A DNA stretch of 64,000 nucleotides from Streptomyces alanosinicus (GCF_014650595.1 NZ_BMVG01000020.1:1-64000); one strand, 5' to 3'; counted from the stretch's first letter, positions 15,496 through 24,285 are shown. Notes: generated by a model from the sequence alone, not told the origin. Numbers and translations: made by a program.

Positions 15496-17213
15496 GTGAA
15501 CTCCCAGGGGGTGAGCGGACAGGCGTACGCGCCCGCACCGATCGCGCCGGCGAAGCGCGGGTCGTGGGCGAGGTCGGCGAGGTCGGTGCACACGGGTGTC
15601 ACCGTCGTTCCGGTCGCCGTCAGCAGGGGGAGCAGGTCGGCGGTGGGGCGGGTGCGTGCCGACGCGGTGAGCGCGTCCGGGTGCGCCGTGGATCCGGCTC
15701 CCAGCGCACGGGTGATCCGCTCCGGATGCGCGCGGGCCTCGGGGCCCAGCCAGATGTGTCCGTCGAGCGTGGGCAGCGGCCTGTCGAGCACACCCCACCG
15801 GGCGCGCCGCGGGTCACGCGGGACGGTCGCGGCAGCGGAGTGCAGGGAGGAGTCCGCCCGCCGGCCCTGCCCGGTGCGCAGCCGGGCCAGCAGCGCCGCG
15901 AGCACGGCCTGCGCGCTGACCAGCCCACCGAGGACGTCGGTGAGCGTCATCAGGGAGGGGGCGGGAGGCTCGTCCGCGGGCCGGATCGCGGCGGCCAGAC
16001 CGCTGTGGGCCTGGACCAGATAGTCGGTGCCCAAGGGCGGCCGCGGGCCGAGCGCCTCGCCCCAGCCGGACGCCCAGCCGTACACCAGCCCCGGCCGCGC
16101 CCGGCTCAGGTCCTCGGCGTCCAGGCCCAGTCGGGCCGCCTTGCCCGGCGCCCAGTTGTGCAGGAACACATCGGCTTCGCGGACCGCTTCGCGCACGGCC
16201 CGCCGGCCCGGTGCCGTGGTGATGTCGGCCTCGATGACGGCCTTGCCGGCGTTCAGGGCACTGAACCGCGCCGAACACCCCTGCGCCAGCGGTGGGATGC
16301 CGCGCATCGGTTCACCGCCGGGCGGCTCGATGCGTACGACGTCCGCGCCGAGCAGCCGCAGTACGTGCCCGGCGAGGGGGCCCTGGACACGCCTCGTCGA
16401 CTCCACGACCCGCAGCCCGGCCAGCGGCAGCGCGGTGCTCGGGGCACCGACACCGGGGAGGCCGGCCGCGGCCTCCGGCAGTGCCGTGAGTGTCCACGGC
16501 CGTACCTCGGCAGGTCGCGAGGGCTCCTGCCGTACCGGCAACAGGCTCACCCCGGCGGACTCCGCCGCCGCGCCCAGCACGCTGAACGGAACGCCGCGGA
16601 CGGACTCGGCCAGAGCGGCCGGCAGCGGGCACACGGCCGTACCGAACCGCGCCTGGAACGGCCGCCATCCGCGCCGGACGGCGTCGCGAGGCGCGCCGAG
16701 GATCTGCCAGAAGCCGAGCCACTGCTCGGCGTCGAGGGTCTCCAGTTCGACGCGTACGCCGTCGGCGGAGACGAACGCGCAGTCGCCGAGGGAGGCTTCC
16801 ATGCCCGGATCCGGGTCCTCCTCCGGCGCGGTGGCGGCGGCGAGGTACTGGGTGAGCGCGAGCAGCGCGGCCTGGCTCACGGAGGTGCGCACACCGCTCA
16901 CCTGGCCGCCCCGGGCGCGTGCGATCAGGGCCGCGCTCACCCCCTGCGCGGCGAGGACACCGGCGACGGCGGAGGCGAAGTCGACGGCGAGCGGTGCGGG
17001 ACGGCCGACGGCCCGGCCGTGTACGTACATGATGCCGCAGGCGGCCTGTACGGCCCGTTCCTCGGACAGCGCGAGCGGCAGGGGGCCGGCCCAGTCGATG
17101 TCGCACGCGACGGTGTGCGCCTCGGGGTCGGCGACCAGGCCGAGCAGGCGCGTGGCCACCTGGGTGGCGACGAGGGGGCCGGTGACCGCGGGCAGCGGTG
17201 CTGTGATCGTCAT
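15492..17213 (-). CDS. CaiB/BaiF family III CoA-transferase, apparently permuted
   Basis: The 573-residue protein is longer than the usual 390-430 residues. Its C-terminal half looks like the N-terminal lobe of family III CoA-transferases: PLAGLRVVESTRRVQGPLAGHVLRLLGADVVRIEPP, then VFLHNWAPGKAARLGLD, and GTDYLVQAHSG with the expected catalytic Asp at residue 397. Its N-terminal 250 residues resemble the region after that Asp (GGQVSGVRTSVSQAALLALTQYLA). So the order is partly tandem or permuted. The enzyme would move CoA between acids, or, in the racemase branch, epimerise an alpha-methylacyl-CoA. It is coupled by ATGA to the methyltransferase before it and the ligase after it. Activity is likely; the exact reaction is open. 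Confidence 0.8.
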   Translation of the reverse strand: MTITAPLPAVTGPLVATQVATRLLGLVADPEAHTVACDIDWAGPLPLALSEERAVQAACGIMYVHGRAVGRPAPLAVDFASAVAGVLAAQGVSAALIARARGGQVSGVRTSVSQAALLALTQYLAAATAPEEDPDPGMEASLGDCAFVSADGVRVELETLDAEQWLGFWQILGAPRDAVRRGWRPFQARFGTAVCPLPAALAESVRGVPFSVLGAAAESAGVSLLPVRQEPSRPAEVRPWTLTALPEAAAGLPGVGAPSTALPLAGLRVVESTRRVQGPLAGHVLRLLGADVVRIEPPGGEPMRGIPPLAQGCSARFSALNAGKAVIEADITTAPGRRAVREAVREADVFLHNWAPGKAARLGLDAEDLSRARPGLVYGWASGWGEALGPRPPLGTDYLVQAHSGLAAAIRPADEPPAPSLMTLTDVLGGLVSAQAVLAALLARLRTGQGRRADSSLHSAAATVPRDPRRARWGVLDRPLPTLDGHIWLGPEARAHPERITRALGAGSTAHPDALTASARTRPTADLLPLLTATGTTVTPVCTDLADLAHDPRFAGAIGAGAYACPLTPWEFT

Positions 17214-18061
17214 CGGGTCACCTCCCCGGGCCGCGCGCCGTCGGCGGGGACTCGGTCCGCCGGTGGGCGGCGGCCCTGCACCGAGTACATGACACTGGAG
17301 GCGGCGCGGAAGGAGGGGTCGGTCATCACCGCGCGGACACGGTCGAGTTGTGCCTCCGTCATGCCGGCGGCCAGCAGCTTCTCCCGCAGGTGGCGCGTGT
17401 GGTGGAGCTGGAGCCACAGACCGGGCGAGTCGGCGGTGCGCAGTTCGATACGGGGCCTGGGATCGACGTCGACGAGTCCCGCGGCCCGCATGGCGGCCGG
17501 AGCGCGCCGCCCCCACTCGGGGTCTCCGCCGGCGGCGCGCATGACGGCGCACTTGGCGGCGAGGAACGTCTCGTACAGCCGGGCCGACTCCTCGTCAGGG
17601 GCGAGCAGCGGTGGCTCGTAGGCGGTGTCGAGCTCCTCGATCTGCAGCCAGCCGCCCGGTTTGAGCGCCCGCACCAGCTTGTCCAGGACGGCGAGGCGTT
17701 CGGGCAGGTGCTGGAGCAGGAGACGCACGACGACGAGGTCGAACGCGGCCGTGGGAAGCGGGTCGTCGACCACATCGTGCTGGACGGTGACCAGTCCGGG
17801 CCGTCCGGCGATGTGGTGCGGTTTGACGTCGGTGGCGATGACCTCGCCGTCCGGTGCGACGCGTTCGGCGAGCCAGTGGGCGACGCTGCCACTGCCCGAG
17901 CCGATGTCCAGACAGCGCCAGCCGCTGGTGACGCCGGTCTCCGCGAGGCGGGCGAACGTGGCCGCGTCGTAGGCCTCCCGGAGGCAGCGGTGGTGTTCAC
18001 GGCTGTGCGCGCTGTCGTTGTCGAAGACATAGCCGGGGTCCTCGACCAGGCGTGGGGACAT
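17210..18061 (-). CDS. SAM-dependent methyltransferase
   Basis: The 283-residue class I methyltransferase has motif I LDIGSGSGSVA at residues 51-61. The acidic post-I residue is in VIATDVKP, motif II-like FDLVVVRLLLQHLPER follows, and LKPGGWLQIEELD marks post-II/III. The C-terminal 120 residues form a cap typical of small-molecule methyltransferases of the ubiquinone/menaquinone or natural-product group. The substrate may be an O or C atom on the operon's product. The start at ATG 18061 is behind GGAGAAGGAG, a strong site. It overlaps the CoA-transferase by four bases and lies 23 bases after the preceding ligase. Confidence 0.88.
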   Translation of the reverse strand: MSPRLVEDPGYVFDNDSAHSREHHRCLREAYDAATFARLAETGVTSGWRCLDIGSGSGSVAHWLAERVAPDGEVIATDVKPHHIAGRPGLVTVQHDVVDDPLPTAAFDLVVVRLLLQHLPERLAVLDKLVRALKPGGWLQIEELDTAYEPPLLAPDEESARLYETFLAAKCAVMRAAGGDPEWGRRAPAAMRAAGLVDVDPRPRIELRTADSPGLWLQLHHTRHLREKLLAAGMTEAQLDRVRAVMTDPSFRAASSVMYSVQGRRPPADRVPADGARPGEVTR

Positions 18062-18084
18062 GCGGTCTCCTTCTCCTTCCCGGA

Positions 18085-19674
18085 TCAGGTCCAGCGACCC
18101 GAACCCGCGGTTCCGGTGTCTCCGGTGAGCTGCCGCAGAAGCGCCGTACGGCGCACCTTCCCGGTGTCGGTGCGCGGCACGTCCTCCCACAGGAGGGCGA
18201 CGGGGTCGGCCATCGGCGGCAGGCCGCGCACCGCCGACCGCCAGTCGGCCTCGTCGATCCGGCCGTCCGCCGTGACCACGACGGGCAGCGGCGCACCGCC
18301 GGTGCCGGTGAGGACGACGCACTCCAGGGCCTGGGGGAGCCGCTGCTCCAGCAGGTCCTCGGCCGTCAGGCAGCTCAGCTGCGGGCTGTGGTCGACCTCG
18401 CGGTCGAGCAGCTCGACGCTTCCGTCGCGTTTGCGTACGCCGATGTCGCCGGTGTTCCACCAGGTGCCGATCTGCTTGGCGGCCCACCGGGCCTCCTCGC
18501 CGAGGTAGTCCAGGGCGCGGGCCCGGGTACGGGCCAGGACCAGCCCGGGACGCCCGCGGGGTACCGGCCGCAGCGTCTCGGGATCGACCACGCGCAGCCG
18601 CGTCTTCACCGGGATCGGGCGGCCGAGGTTGCGGGTGCCCGGCCCGCGCAGGCCGTCATCGGTGCCTCGCCGGTGGAAACGGAAGGTCAGCGGCCCGGTC
18701 TCGGTCTGCCCCCACCCCTGCATCCACACCGGGCCGCGGTGCCGGCTCGCGGCGAGATACGCCCGGATGGTGGGCGGATGCATGGCGTCGTAGGTGCTGA
18801 CGAAGAGGCGGACGTTCCGGAACGGGTTGTCCAGCCTCTCGGTCAGCGGCCGGAAGCGGACGTAGGAGGCGGGCAGGGCCTCGACGAGCGTCGGCGGGTG
18901 TGCGCGCAGCAACGGGTCGGCGGCGAAGGGGTCCTGGGTGGTGACGACGACGATGTGCGCGGGGGCCAGGCACAACACGCTCGCGGTCCAGCAGAACGTC
19001 CGGCCGTGGGCGAAGGAGTTCGCGTTGAGCAGTGTGTCGCGGCGCCGCACCCCGATCCACGGATAGCGGACGCTCTCGAAGCGCGCCAGCTTGCCGATGA
19101 TGGTGCGCGTCGAGTGCGTCACCAGCTTGGGTACGCCGGTGGTGCCGGAGGTGTGGTTGATGACCAGGGGCTGGTCGTCCGATCGGCGGACGGGGGCGGG
19201 CGCGGTGTGCCCGCGGACGTCGTCGGGGCCGAGCGTGCCCGGCACGTCCGCGTCCAGGACGAGCGTGGCGCGCGCCGCCGCGGCCGGGTCGGCGCCCTCG
19301 TGCCGGGCGCGCTCCAGCACCGCCGCCGACGTGACGAGGAGGGCCGGGGACAGCCGGGCGAGCAGCGTGGCCAGCGCCTCACCGGACAGGCGCGCGGACA
19401 GCTGCGCGGGCACGGCGCCGAGGCGTACGGCGGCGCAGGCCAGCAGGTCGTAGTCCCAGTGGTTCTCCTTGACGATCGCCACCCGGTCGCCGGGTTTGAC
19501 ACCGGCGGCGGCGAGCCGGCCGGCCGTGTCCCGTACCAGCGTGGCGAGTTGGGGCACGGTCCAGTGGGTTCCGCCGTCCGGTGCGATGTCGAAGGGCCGG
19601 TCGAGATGGACGGCCGTCGCGGCTCCGTGCTCGGCACATTCGTCGAACAGGAGGCCCATGTCATGCGGTTTCAC
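18085..19674 (-). CDS. AMP-dependent ligase (acyl-CoA synthetase family), operon gene 3
   Basis: The 529-residue ANL enzyme has a canonical phosphate loop TSGTTGVPK at residues 175-183, a WGQTETG A5 motif and WWNTGDIG (A7). The lysine of DTGKVRR near the C-terminus is in the A10 position. ALPASYVRFRPL and FVSTYDAMHP are parts of the acid-binding region. It would activate a different carboxylic acid from the second ligase, since the two are only distantly related. The GTG start at 19674 has GAGGAG eight bases upstream and overlaps the FAD gene by 14 bases. A later ATG at 19659 lacks a ribosome binding site. The substrate is not predictable here. Confidence 0.85.
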   Translation of the reverse strand: MKPHDMGLLFDECAEHGAATAVHLDRPFDIAPDGGTHWTVPQLATLVRDTAGRLAAAGVKPGDRVAIVKENHWDYDLLACAAVRLGAVPAQLSARLSGEALATLLARLSPALLVTSAAVLERARHEGADPAAAARATLVLDADVPGTLGPDDVRGHTAPAPVRRSDDQPLVINHTSGTTGVPKLVTHSTRTIIGKLARFESVRYPWIGVRRRDTLLNANSFAHGRTFCWTASVLCLAPAHIVVVTTQDPFAADPLLRAHPPTLVEALPASYVRFRPLTERLDNPFRNVRLFVSTYDAMHPPTIRAYLAASRHRGPVWMQGWGQTETGPLTFRFHRRGTDDGLRGPGTRNLGRPIPVKTRLRVVDPETLRPVPRGRPGLVLARTRARALDYLGEEARWAAKQIGTWWNTGDIGVRKRDGSVELLDREVDHSPQLSCLTAEDLLEQRLPQALECVVLTGTGGAPLPVVVTADGRIDEADWRSAVRGLPPMADPVALLWEDVPRTDTGKVRRTALLRQLTGDTGTAGSGRWT

Positions 19675-21049
19675 AGGCGTCACTCCTCGGTGCCGCGACG
19701 GCGGGGCGGGGTGTGCGGCTGGCGGGGGAGGGGCGCAGCCGGCTGAGGACACGGGAGGCGGCGAGGGCTCCGGAGCGGACGGCGGCCTCACTGGCCGGGC
19801 GCAGCATCACCCAGTCGCCCGCGTACTCGACCGGGCGTGGCGGGCGGGCCATGAAGCGGGGCCGGTGGTGCAGTGCCTCGGGGGTGACTTCGGGCAGACC
19901 ATGACGGAAGGCGTGCACGAAGTGGCGGCGGCGGGCGGTGTCCAGGCCGGGGATGTAGCGGGTGGCCGCCCGTACGAGCCGGTCGGCGGTTTCCGCGTCC
20001 GGCGTGCCGCGCAGTTCGGGGATGCGGCGCGGATCGGCCATGAGCGTCAGCAGGCCCTTGCCGGCGGGCGCACGGCCGGGGTGCTTGGCGTGGTCGACGA
20101 TGATGCCGGAGAGCACATCGTCCACGGCGTCCGGTGTGAGCAGCGCGTACAGGGGTTTGTGTGACACCGGCGCGAGCGGTCGGTCCAGCAGGCAGCTGAC
20201 CTTGAGAGTCGGGGTGAACGTGCAGGCGGTGAGAAAGGCCTGTTCGTCCTCGGGTGCCTTGCCGTGCAGCCGCGCCGCGATGGGCGCCGGCACACAAAGG
20301 ACCGCCGCACGCGCCGTGACCGTGCCGCCGGGCCCGTGCAGCCGTACGCCGTCGCCGTCCTCGACGACCTCGTGCACCGGGGTGCCGAGAGCGACGTCGA
20401 GGCCGTCGGCCAGTCGCCGGGCGAGCAGGTCCATGCCGTCGTGGTAGGTCCGCCAGCCGGAGACCGGCCCCACGTCGTTCATCAGGCTGATCAGCGGAGC
20501 CGCGGCGGAACGCGCCGTGTCCCAGCCGAAGAAGCAGCCGGCGACGGGCTGGAGCAGGTAGTCGTGGACGTCCCGGTGGTAGCGACGCGCGAACCGCGCG
20601 ACGGTGGCGGGGCCGGCGGGCGTGCGCTCGGGGTGGTCTCCGTCGAACCCGCGGTGGTGCAGGGCCGTCCAGGCGAGGAAGCGCACGAGGTCGAGACGGG
20701 CCCGTGGGGACAGTGCCGCGCCGGAGAGCAGCGCGACCGGGTCGGCCACGCCGGCGTGGGCGCGGCCGGCGCGCCAGACGCCGATGGCCTTGCCGATGCG
20801 GGGCACGTGATGGTCCGGCACGCTGAGCCGTGTCAGCAACTCCCAGGTGGCGCGGTAGCCGCGCTCGGAGATCTGCTCCGCGCCCTCGTCGAGCACGTAG
20901 CCGTCGTGCCGGAAGGAGTGCATCCGGCCGCCGACGTACGGCTGTTCCTCGAAGACCCGCACCTCCAGGCCGGCCCGCCGCAGCTCGTGCGCGGTGGTCA
21001 GACCGGCGACGCCCGCGCCGATGACGGCCACGTCCAGTTCAGGGCTCAT
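19661..21049 (-). CDS. FAD-dependent oxidoreductase (protoporphyrinogen-oxidase/amine-oxidase fold)
   Basis: The 462-residue flavoprotein has a dinucleotide-binding GAGVAG at residues 11-16 with Glu34/Glu35 ending the second strand. The FAD signature YVGGRMHSFRHDGYVLDEGAEQI follows. AAVLCVPAPIAARL and the C-terminal VMLRPASEAAVRSGALAASRVL complete the cofactor site. The fold is shared by protoporphyrinogen oxidases, phytoene desaturases and polyprenyl reductases. Its place next to a UbiA prenyltransferase suggests it desaturates, reduces or oxidises a prenyl chain or the prenylated ring. The ATG at 21049 overlaps the UbiA stop (ATGA). No membrane anchor is evident. Confidence 0.83.
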   Translation of the reverse strand: MSPELDVAVIGAGVAGLTTAHELRRAGLEVRVFEEQPYVGGRMHSFRHDGYVLDEGAEQISERGYRATWELLTRLSVPDHHVPRIGKAIGVWRAGRAHAGVADPVALLSGAALSPRARLDLVRFLAWTALHHRGFDGDHPERTPAGPATVARFARRYHRDVHDYLLQPVAGCFFGWDTARSAAAPLISLMNDVGPVSGWRTYHDGMDLLARRLADGLDVALGTPVHEVVEDGDGVRLHGPGGTVTARAAVLCVPAPIAARLHGKAPEDEQAFLTACTFTPTLKVSCLLDRPLAPVSHKPLYALLTPDAVDDVLSGIIVDHAKHPGRAPAGKGLLTLMADPRRIPELRGTPDAETADRLVRAATRYIPGLDTARRRHFVHAFRHGLPEVTPEALHHRPRFMARPPRPVEYAGDWVMLRPASEAAVRSGALAASRVLSRLRPSPASRTPRPAVAAPRSDACETA

Positions 21050-22023
21050 GCGGCGGCCCCCGTGCCGGCGATCAGGTTGGCGGCGATCAGCAGGACGAAG
21101 CCGACACGGTGCACCCGGAAGCCGATCCTGCGCGCGCGCATGATGTCGCCCGTGCGGAATCCGACGAGGTACTGGCGCAGCCGCAGGGCGGTCACGGGCA
21201 GCATCAGCAGCACGAACCACCAGGGGGCGACACCGGTGGCCGAGGCCGCCGCGCCGAGCAGGAACTCGGCGGCGGACAGCGCCCCGATGAAGACGGCGTT
21301 GCCCTTGGCCGAGACGCGGGCGGCCACGGTGGGGCGCCCGACGGCGCGGTCCCCGGGGATGTCGTTGGTGTTGGAGTAGACCCCGAACATCAACGGACCG
21401 AAGCCGAACAGCACACCCTCGACGAGCAGTAGCCCGGAGAAGTGACCGGCCGTCAGCCCGTAGGCCGCCAGCACCATCGCCGCGCCCAGCCCGCAGAGGA
21501 AGGCCTCCTGGAAGCCGTGGTAGCTGAGCTTCACGCCGTACGAGTACTGCAGCGACACCACGAACAGGACGGCGATCAGCACCACCGTCCAGGTGGGCCG
21601 GTACGGGGCCGTCTGGACGGCGGCGGCCCACAGCACGGCGCCCACCGCCGCGGTGACCCAGGCGAAGCGGAGTGCCTCGGGCACCGTCAACGCCCCGGCG
21701 ACCAGTGGCTTGCGGCGCTTGTTGCGCAGCGGGTCGTCCGGGCCGTAGTTGGCCGTGTCGCTGCCGTCGCGGTAGCCGGTGACGTCGTCGAGGGCGACCA
21801 TCGACATGATCACGAAGACGGAGCCGAACAGGAACAGGGCCGAGGTCAGGAGCACGGCCGAGAGCGGCCGGCCGTCCTGTGGCAGCACCGCGGACAGCGC
21901 CACGGCGATGGCCGGGTAGTAGTCGTAGACGTCGAGTTTGCCCAGCCGGGCGTAACTGCGGAGCTTGCTCTCCGCCGCTATGGTGCCGGCCGCGAAGCTC
22001 CGGGCCTCGGCGCTGCTCGTCAT
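21046..22023 (-). CDS. UbiA-family prenyltransferase, first gene of the operon
   Basis: The 325-residue integral membrane protein has eight or nine hydrophobic helices. Both aspartate-rich motifs of UbiA enzymes are present: DDVTGYRDGSD at residues 79-89 and NDIPGDRAVGR at 220-230. These bind Mg2+ and the prenyl diphosphate. Members transfer prenyl chains to aromatic rings, to sugars such as decaprenylphosphoryl ribose precursors, or act as membrane cyclases. Sequence alone does not say which. ATG 22023 lies behind AAAAGGAGCGG. It leads a tightly coupled six-gene operon, so the prenylated compound is probably the shared intermediate. No prenyl diphosphate synthase is in the window, so the donor must come from general metabolism. 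Confidence 0.88.
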   Translation of the reverse strand: MTSSAEARSFAAGTIAAESKLRSYARLGKLDVYDYYPAIAVALSAVLPQDGRPLSAVLLTSALFLFGSVFVIMSMVALDDVTGYRDGSDTANYGPDDPLRNKRRKPLVAGALTVPEALRFAWVTAAVGAVLWAAAVQTAPYRPTWTVVLIAVLFVVSLQYSYGVKLSYHGFQEAFLCGLGAAMVLAAYGLTAGHFSGLLLVEGVLFGFGPLMFGVYSNTNDIPGDRAVGRPTVAARVSAKGNAVFIGALSAAEFLLGAAASATGVAPWWFVLLMLPVTALRLRQYLVGFRTGDIMRARRIGFRVHRVGFVLLIAANLIAGTGAAA

Positions 22024-22557
22024 CGAGTCCGCTCCTTTTCGTGGGGGGTGTGCAGGAAATCCGCCGGAATCATTGGCCAAAGGGAATGAGTAATGTGCGG
22101 ATCACAGGCCACAGAATTAACTCGGGGTGCGCTTCGTCACGGGGGTGATGAGCGCACGTCGAATTCCGGCCGGAATGCCGACAGGGAACTTTATGGCCCG
22201 GGTGAGGCGGCCGGGAACCAGCGCTCGGATTGGTTCGCCCGAACGGGTGATGGCGGCCCTGCGGAATCGCCCCCACGGAAAGACGGTCGACCGGTTTGGG
22301 AGTTGAACAATCCTACGAGTAAGGCCACTTGAAGAGCAGAGACGCCCTGCCGGACGTGTGTGCCCCCGGCGTACGTCTGTGCAAACCGCTGCCTTTCCTA
22401 TTCACTCGTACGGGTTAACTGTCGTCCGCCGAGTTCAGCGCGAGAATGCCCGGGTAATGGTGCGTCCGTAGGATTCGGCAGGCGGCGACGGATAATTTCA
22501 GCACCGCTTTTCAGCCGGTTCTGATTTTCCCCCGCCGCGCAGACAAAAAGGAGTGAG
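22024..22557. promoter_or_regulatory. Divergent promoter region of the biosynthetic cluster
   Basis: This 534-base gap separates the UbiA operon from the EF-hand genes and is clearly less GC-rich than its surroundings, especially 22480-22550. It must contain both promoters. It carries a perfect 14-base palindrome at 22163-22176. AAAAAGGAGTGAG directly precedes the EF-hand start. No open frame in it resembles a known protein, and I cannot name sigma-factor boxes with confidence. Confidence 0.6.
22163..22176. promoter_or_regulatory. Perfect palindrome ATTCCGGCCGGAAT, possible operator
   Basis: The 14-base palindrome lies about 140 bases upstream of the UbiA start in the divergent promoter region. 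A related half site CCGGAAT occurs near 22063. A pathway regulator could bind here, but no regulator gene lies inside the cluster. Confidence 0.4.
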
Positions 22558-23094
22558 ATGGCTCTCACCGATGCCCAGCAGGAACGCCTCGACCAGCGCT
22601 TCAAGCTGTACGACACGAACGGCGACGGACGTATCGACCGCTCGGATCTGCATGAGGAGGCGCTGCGCATCGTGCAGGCCTTCGGCGAACCCGAGGGCTC
22701 GCTCAAGGCACAGCAACTGCTGAACGCCTACCCGATGATGTTCGACCACCTCGTCCGCAAGGGCGGCCACGGTGCTGGGGCGTCCCTGACGAAGGAGCAG
22801 TTCAGGGCCATCGCCGAACAGGAGATCCTCCAGCACGGACAGGCCGGCTTCGCCTCGGTGCTGCGCCCCAGCATCCAGGCCATGGTCGCCCTGTGCGACA
22901 CCGACGGGGACGGCGAGGTCAACCCGGACGAGTTCGACAAGTGGATCAATGCCATCAGCCCCGGCATCGACGCCAAGGCGGCCTTCCAGGCCATCGACAC
23001 CGACGGCAACGGCCAGTTGACCATCGATGAACTGGTGGCAGCGGTCGGCCGCTATCACGCAGGCGAGACGAACGCCCCCCTCCTCGGGGTTTGA
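22558..23094 (+). CDS. EF-hand calcium-binding protein (calerythrin-like)
   Basis: The 178-residue soluble protein has three clear EF-hand loops. DTNGDGRIDRSD is near residues 19-30, DTDGDGEVNPDE near 118-129 and DTDGNGQLTIDE near 152-163. A fourth, degenerate hand lies between them around residues 68-85. This four-hand layout matches calerythrin and the Streptomyces calmodulin-like proteins, which buffer or sense Ca2+ in the cytoplasm. The start ATG at 22558 follows AAAAAGGAG at ideal distance. It is divergent from the UbiA operon and is followed at once by a related EF-hand gene. Such proteins are seen in actinomycete gene clusters without a defined role. Confidence 0.9.
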   Translation: MALTDAQQERLDQRFKLYDTNGDGRIDRSDLHEEALRIVQAFGEPEGSLKAQQLLNAYPMMFDHLVRKGGHGAGASLTKEQFRAIAEQEILQHGQAGFASVLRPSIQAMVALCDTDGDGEVNPDEFDKWINAISPGIDAKAAFQAIDTDGNGQLTIDELVAAVGRYHAGETNAPLLGV

Positions 23095-24152
23095 CCGGGT
23101 CCGGTGACCGCTTGAGCCGGACCTGTCCGGATCCAGCGGTGCGCCTGAGCGGTGCCCGTCTGCTGTGGGCACGCGGCTGTCTGGCGGTCCTGGCGCTCGG
23201 CGAAGGTCTGCCGGGCGCCTGGGCGCTGTTCTTGCCGCGCCGCTTCTACGGCTCGTTCCCGCTTCCCGGCCACCCGTGGGCTGCCCTGTTCCCGCCCTAC
23301 AACGAGCATCTGATGCGCGATTTCGGTGCCGCCGTGCTCGCTCTGGCGGCGGTACTCGCCTGGGCCGCCTGTGACACCCGACCGCGGCTGGTGCGGGCGG
23401 CCGTTGTCGGGCTGCTCGTCTTCTCCGTCCCCCATCTCGTCTTTCACAGCGCCCATTTCGATGTCTCGGCCGACGGAGAGGTGCCCGCGCAGGTGCTCTC
23501 CCTCGCCCTGCCGATCGTGCTGGCGCTGGCCGTGCTCGCGACGACGGCCGGGGCGACGGGGACGGACCGGCCGGCCCCCCTCACTCCACGCACGACCACC
23601 AGAGAAGAAAGAGGACCAAAGATGACCTCCAGTGTCCAGGAACAGCGGCTCCAGCGGCGATTCGAGCTGTGGGACCGTGACGGCAACGGGCAGATCGACC
23701 GCGGCGACTGGGAGAAGGAGGCCTACCGCATTCTCGCGTCGTTCGACGTCACACCCGCGGAGCCGAAGGGCGAGGCCCTCCTCGACGCCTACCTCGGCAT
23801 GTGGGACTTCCTCGCGGAGCAGGCGAAGGTGGGCACGGACGGCTCGCTCACCGAGGAGCAGTTCAAGGAGCTGGCCTTGAACCAGGTGCTGGCCCGGGGC
23901 CGGGCGGGCTTCGACGAGGTGGTGGAGCCCACCATCCGCTCCATCCTCAACCTGTGTGACACGGACGGCAACGGGCAGGTCAGCCGCACGGAGTTCCGTT
24001 CCTGGATCAACGCCGTCGGCGCCGACCCGTCCACCGCCGACGCGGCGTTCGACGCGATCGACGCCAACGGTGACCAGCAGCTGAGCGTGGACGAGTTGGT
24101 GCAGGCCGTGCACAAGTACCACGCGGGCGAGCTGGACGTCGCCCTGCTGTGA
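23091..24152 (+). CDS. Membrane domain fused in frame to a second calerythrin-like EF-hand protein
   Basis: One uninterrupted frame of 353 codons (TTG 23091, TTGA overlap with the previous stop) encodes two modules. Residues 20-160 form a four-helix membrane domain (ARGCLAVLALGEGLPGAWALF, FGAAVLALAAVLAWAA, AAVVGLLVFSVPHLVFHSAHF, LSLALPIVLALAVLAT), of a type usually found as a separate small protein. Residues 178-353 are a calerythrin-like protein with loops DRDGNGQIDRGD, DTDGNGQVSRTE and DANGDQQLSVDE. An internal AAAGAGGA plus ATG at 23622 could produce the EF-hand part alone (176 residues). Either a Ca2+-responsive membrane protein is made, or two products come from one frame. The paralogous soluble gene just upstream shows the EF-hand part was duplicated. 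Confidence 0.8.
   Translation: MTGSGDRLSRTCPDPAVRLSGARLLWARGCLAVLALGEGLPGAWALFLPRRFYGSFPLPGHPWAALFPPYNEHLMRDFGAAVLALAAVLAWAACDTRPRLVRAAVVGLLVFSVPHLVFHSAHFDVSADGEVPAQVLSLALPIVLALAVLATTAGATGTDRPAPLTPRTTTREERGPKMTSSVQEQRLQRRFELWDRDGNGQIDRGDWEKEAYRILASFDVTPAEPKGEALLDAYLGMWDFLAEQAKVGTDGSLTEEQFKELALNQVLARGRAGFDEVVEPTIRSILNLCDTDGNGQVSRTEFRSWINAVGADPSTADAAFDAIDANGDQQLSVDELVQAVHKYHAGELDVALL
23608..23624 (+). promoter_or_regulatory. Internal ribosome binding site and ATG for the EF-hand module
   Basis: AAAGAGGA is followed after six bases by ATG at 23622, in frame inside the membrane/EF-hand gene. It is as good a translation start as any in the window. Initiation here would give a soluble 176-residue EF-hand protein beside the full-length fusion. 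Confidence 0.65.
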
Positions 24153-24202
24153 CGTCGCGCCCCTAGCGCGGCGCTGGTCCCTCTCCCGGCGATGCGTCAC
24201 TC

Positions 24203-24234
24203 GCCGCACCGCCGCACCGCCGCACCGCCGCATC
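24203..24234 (+). repeat. Tandem repeat, 4 x 8 bp
   Basis: GCCGCACC is repeated three times, then GCCGCATC, in the short spacer between the EF-hand gene and the first aminotransferase gene. It is a simple GC repeat with no evident function. Confidence 0.8.
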
Positions 24235-24285
24235 GCCGGGCGAGGGCCCCTTCTTCCCGTACCTGCCGTCGATCCCCGAGGACCC

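Noticed and set aside
13540..17621. Long plus-strand frames (827 and 685 codons) over the ligase and CoA-transferase genes
   Set aside because: They contradict the clear domain motifs and ATGA couplings on the minus strand and have no recognisable protein content.
24203..24234. The 8-bp tandem repeat as a regulatory array
   Set aside because: It is a short simple GC repeat with no symmetry and no link to a promoter motif.
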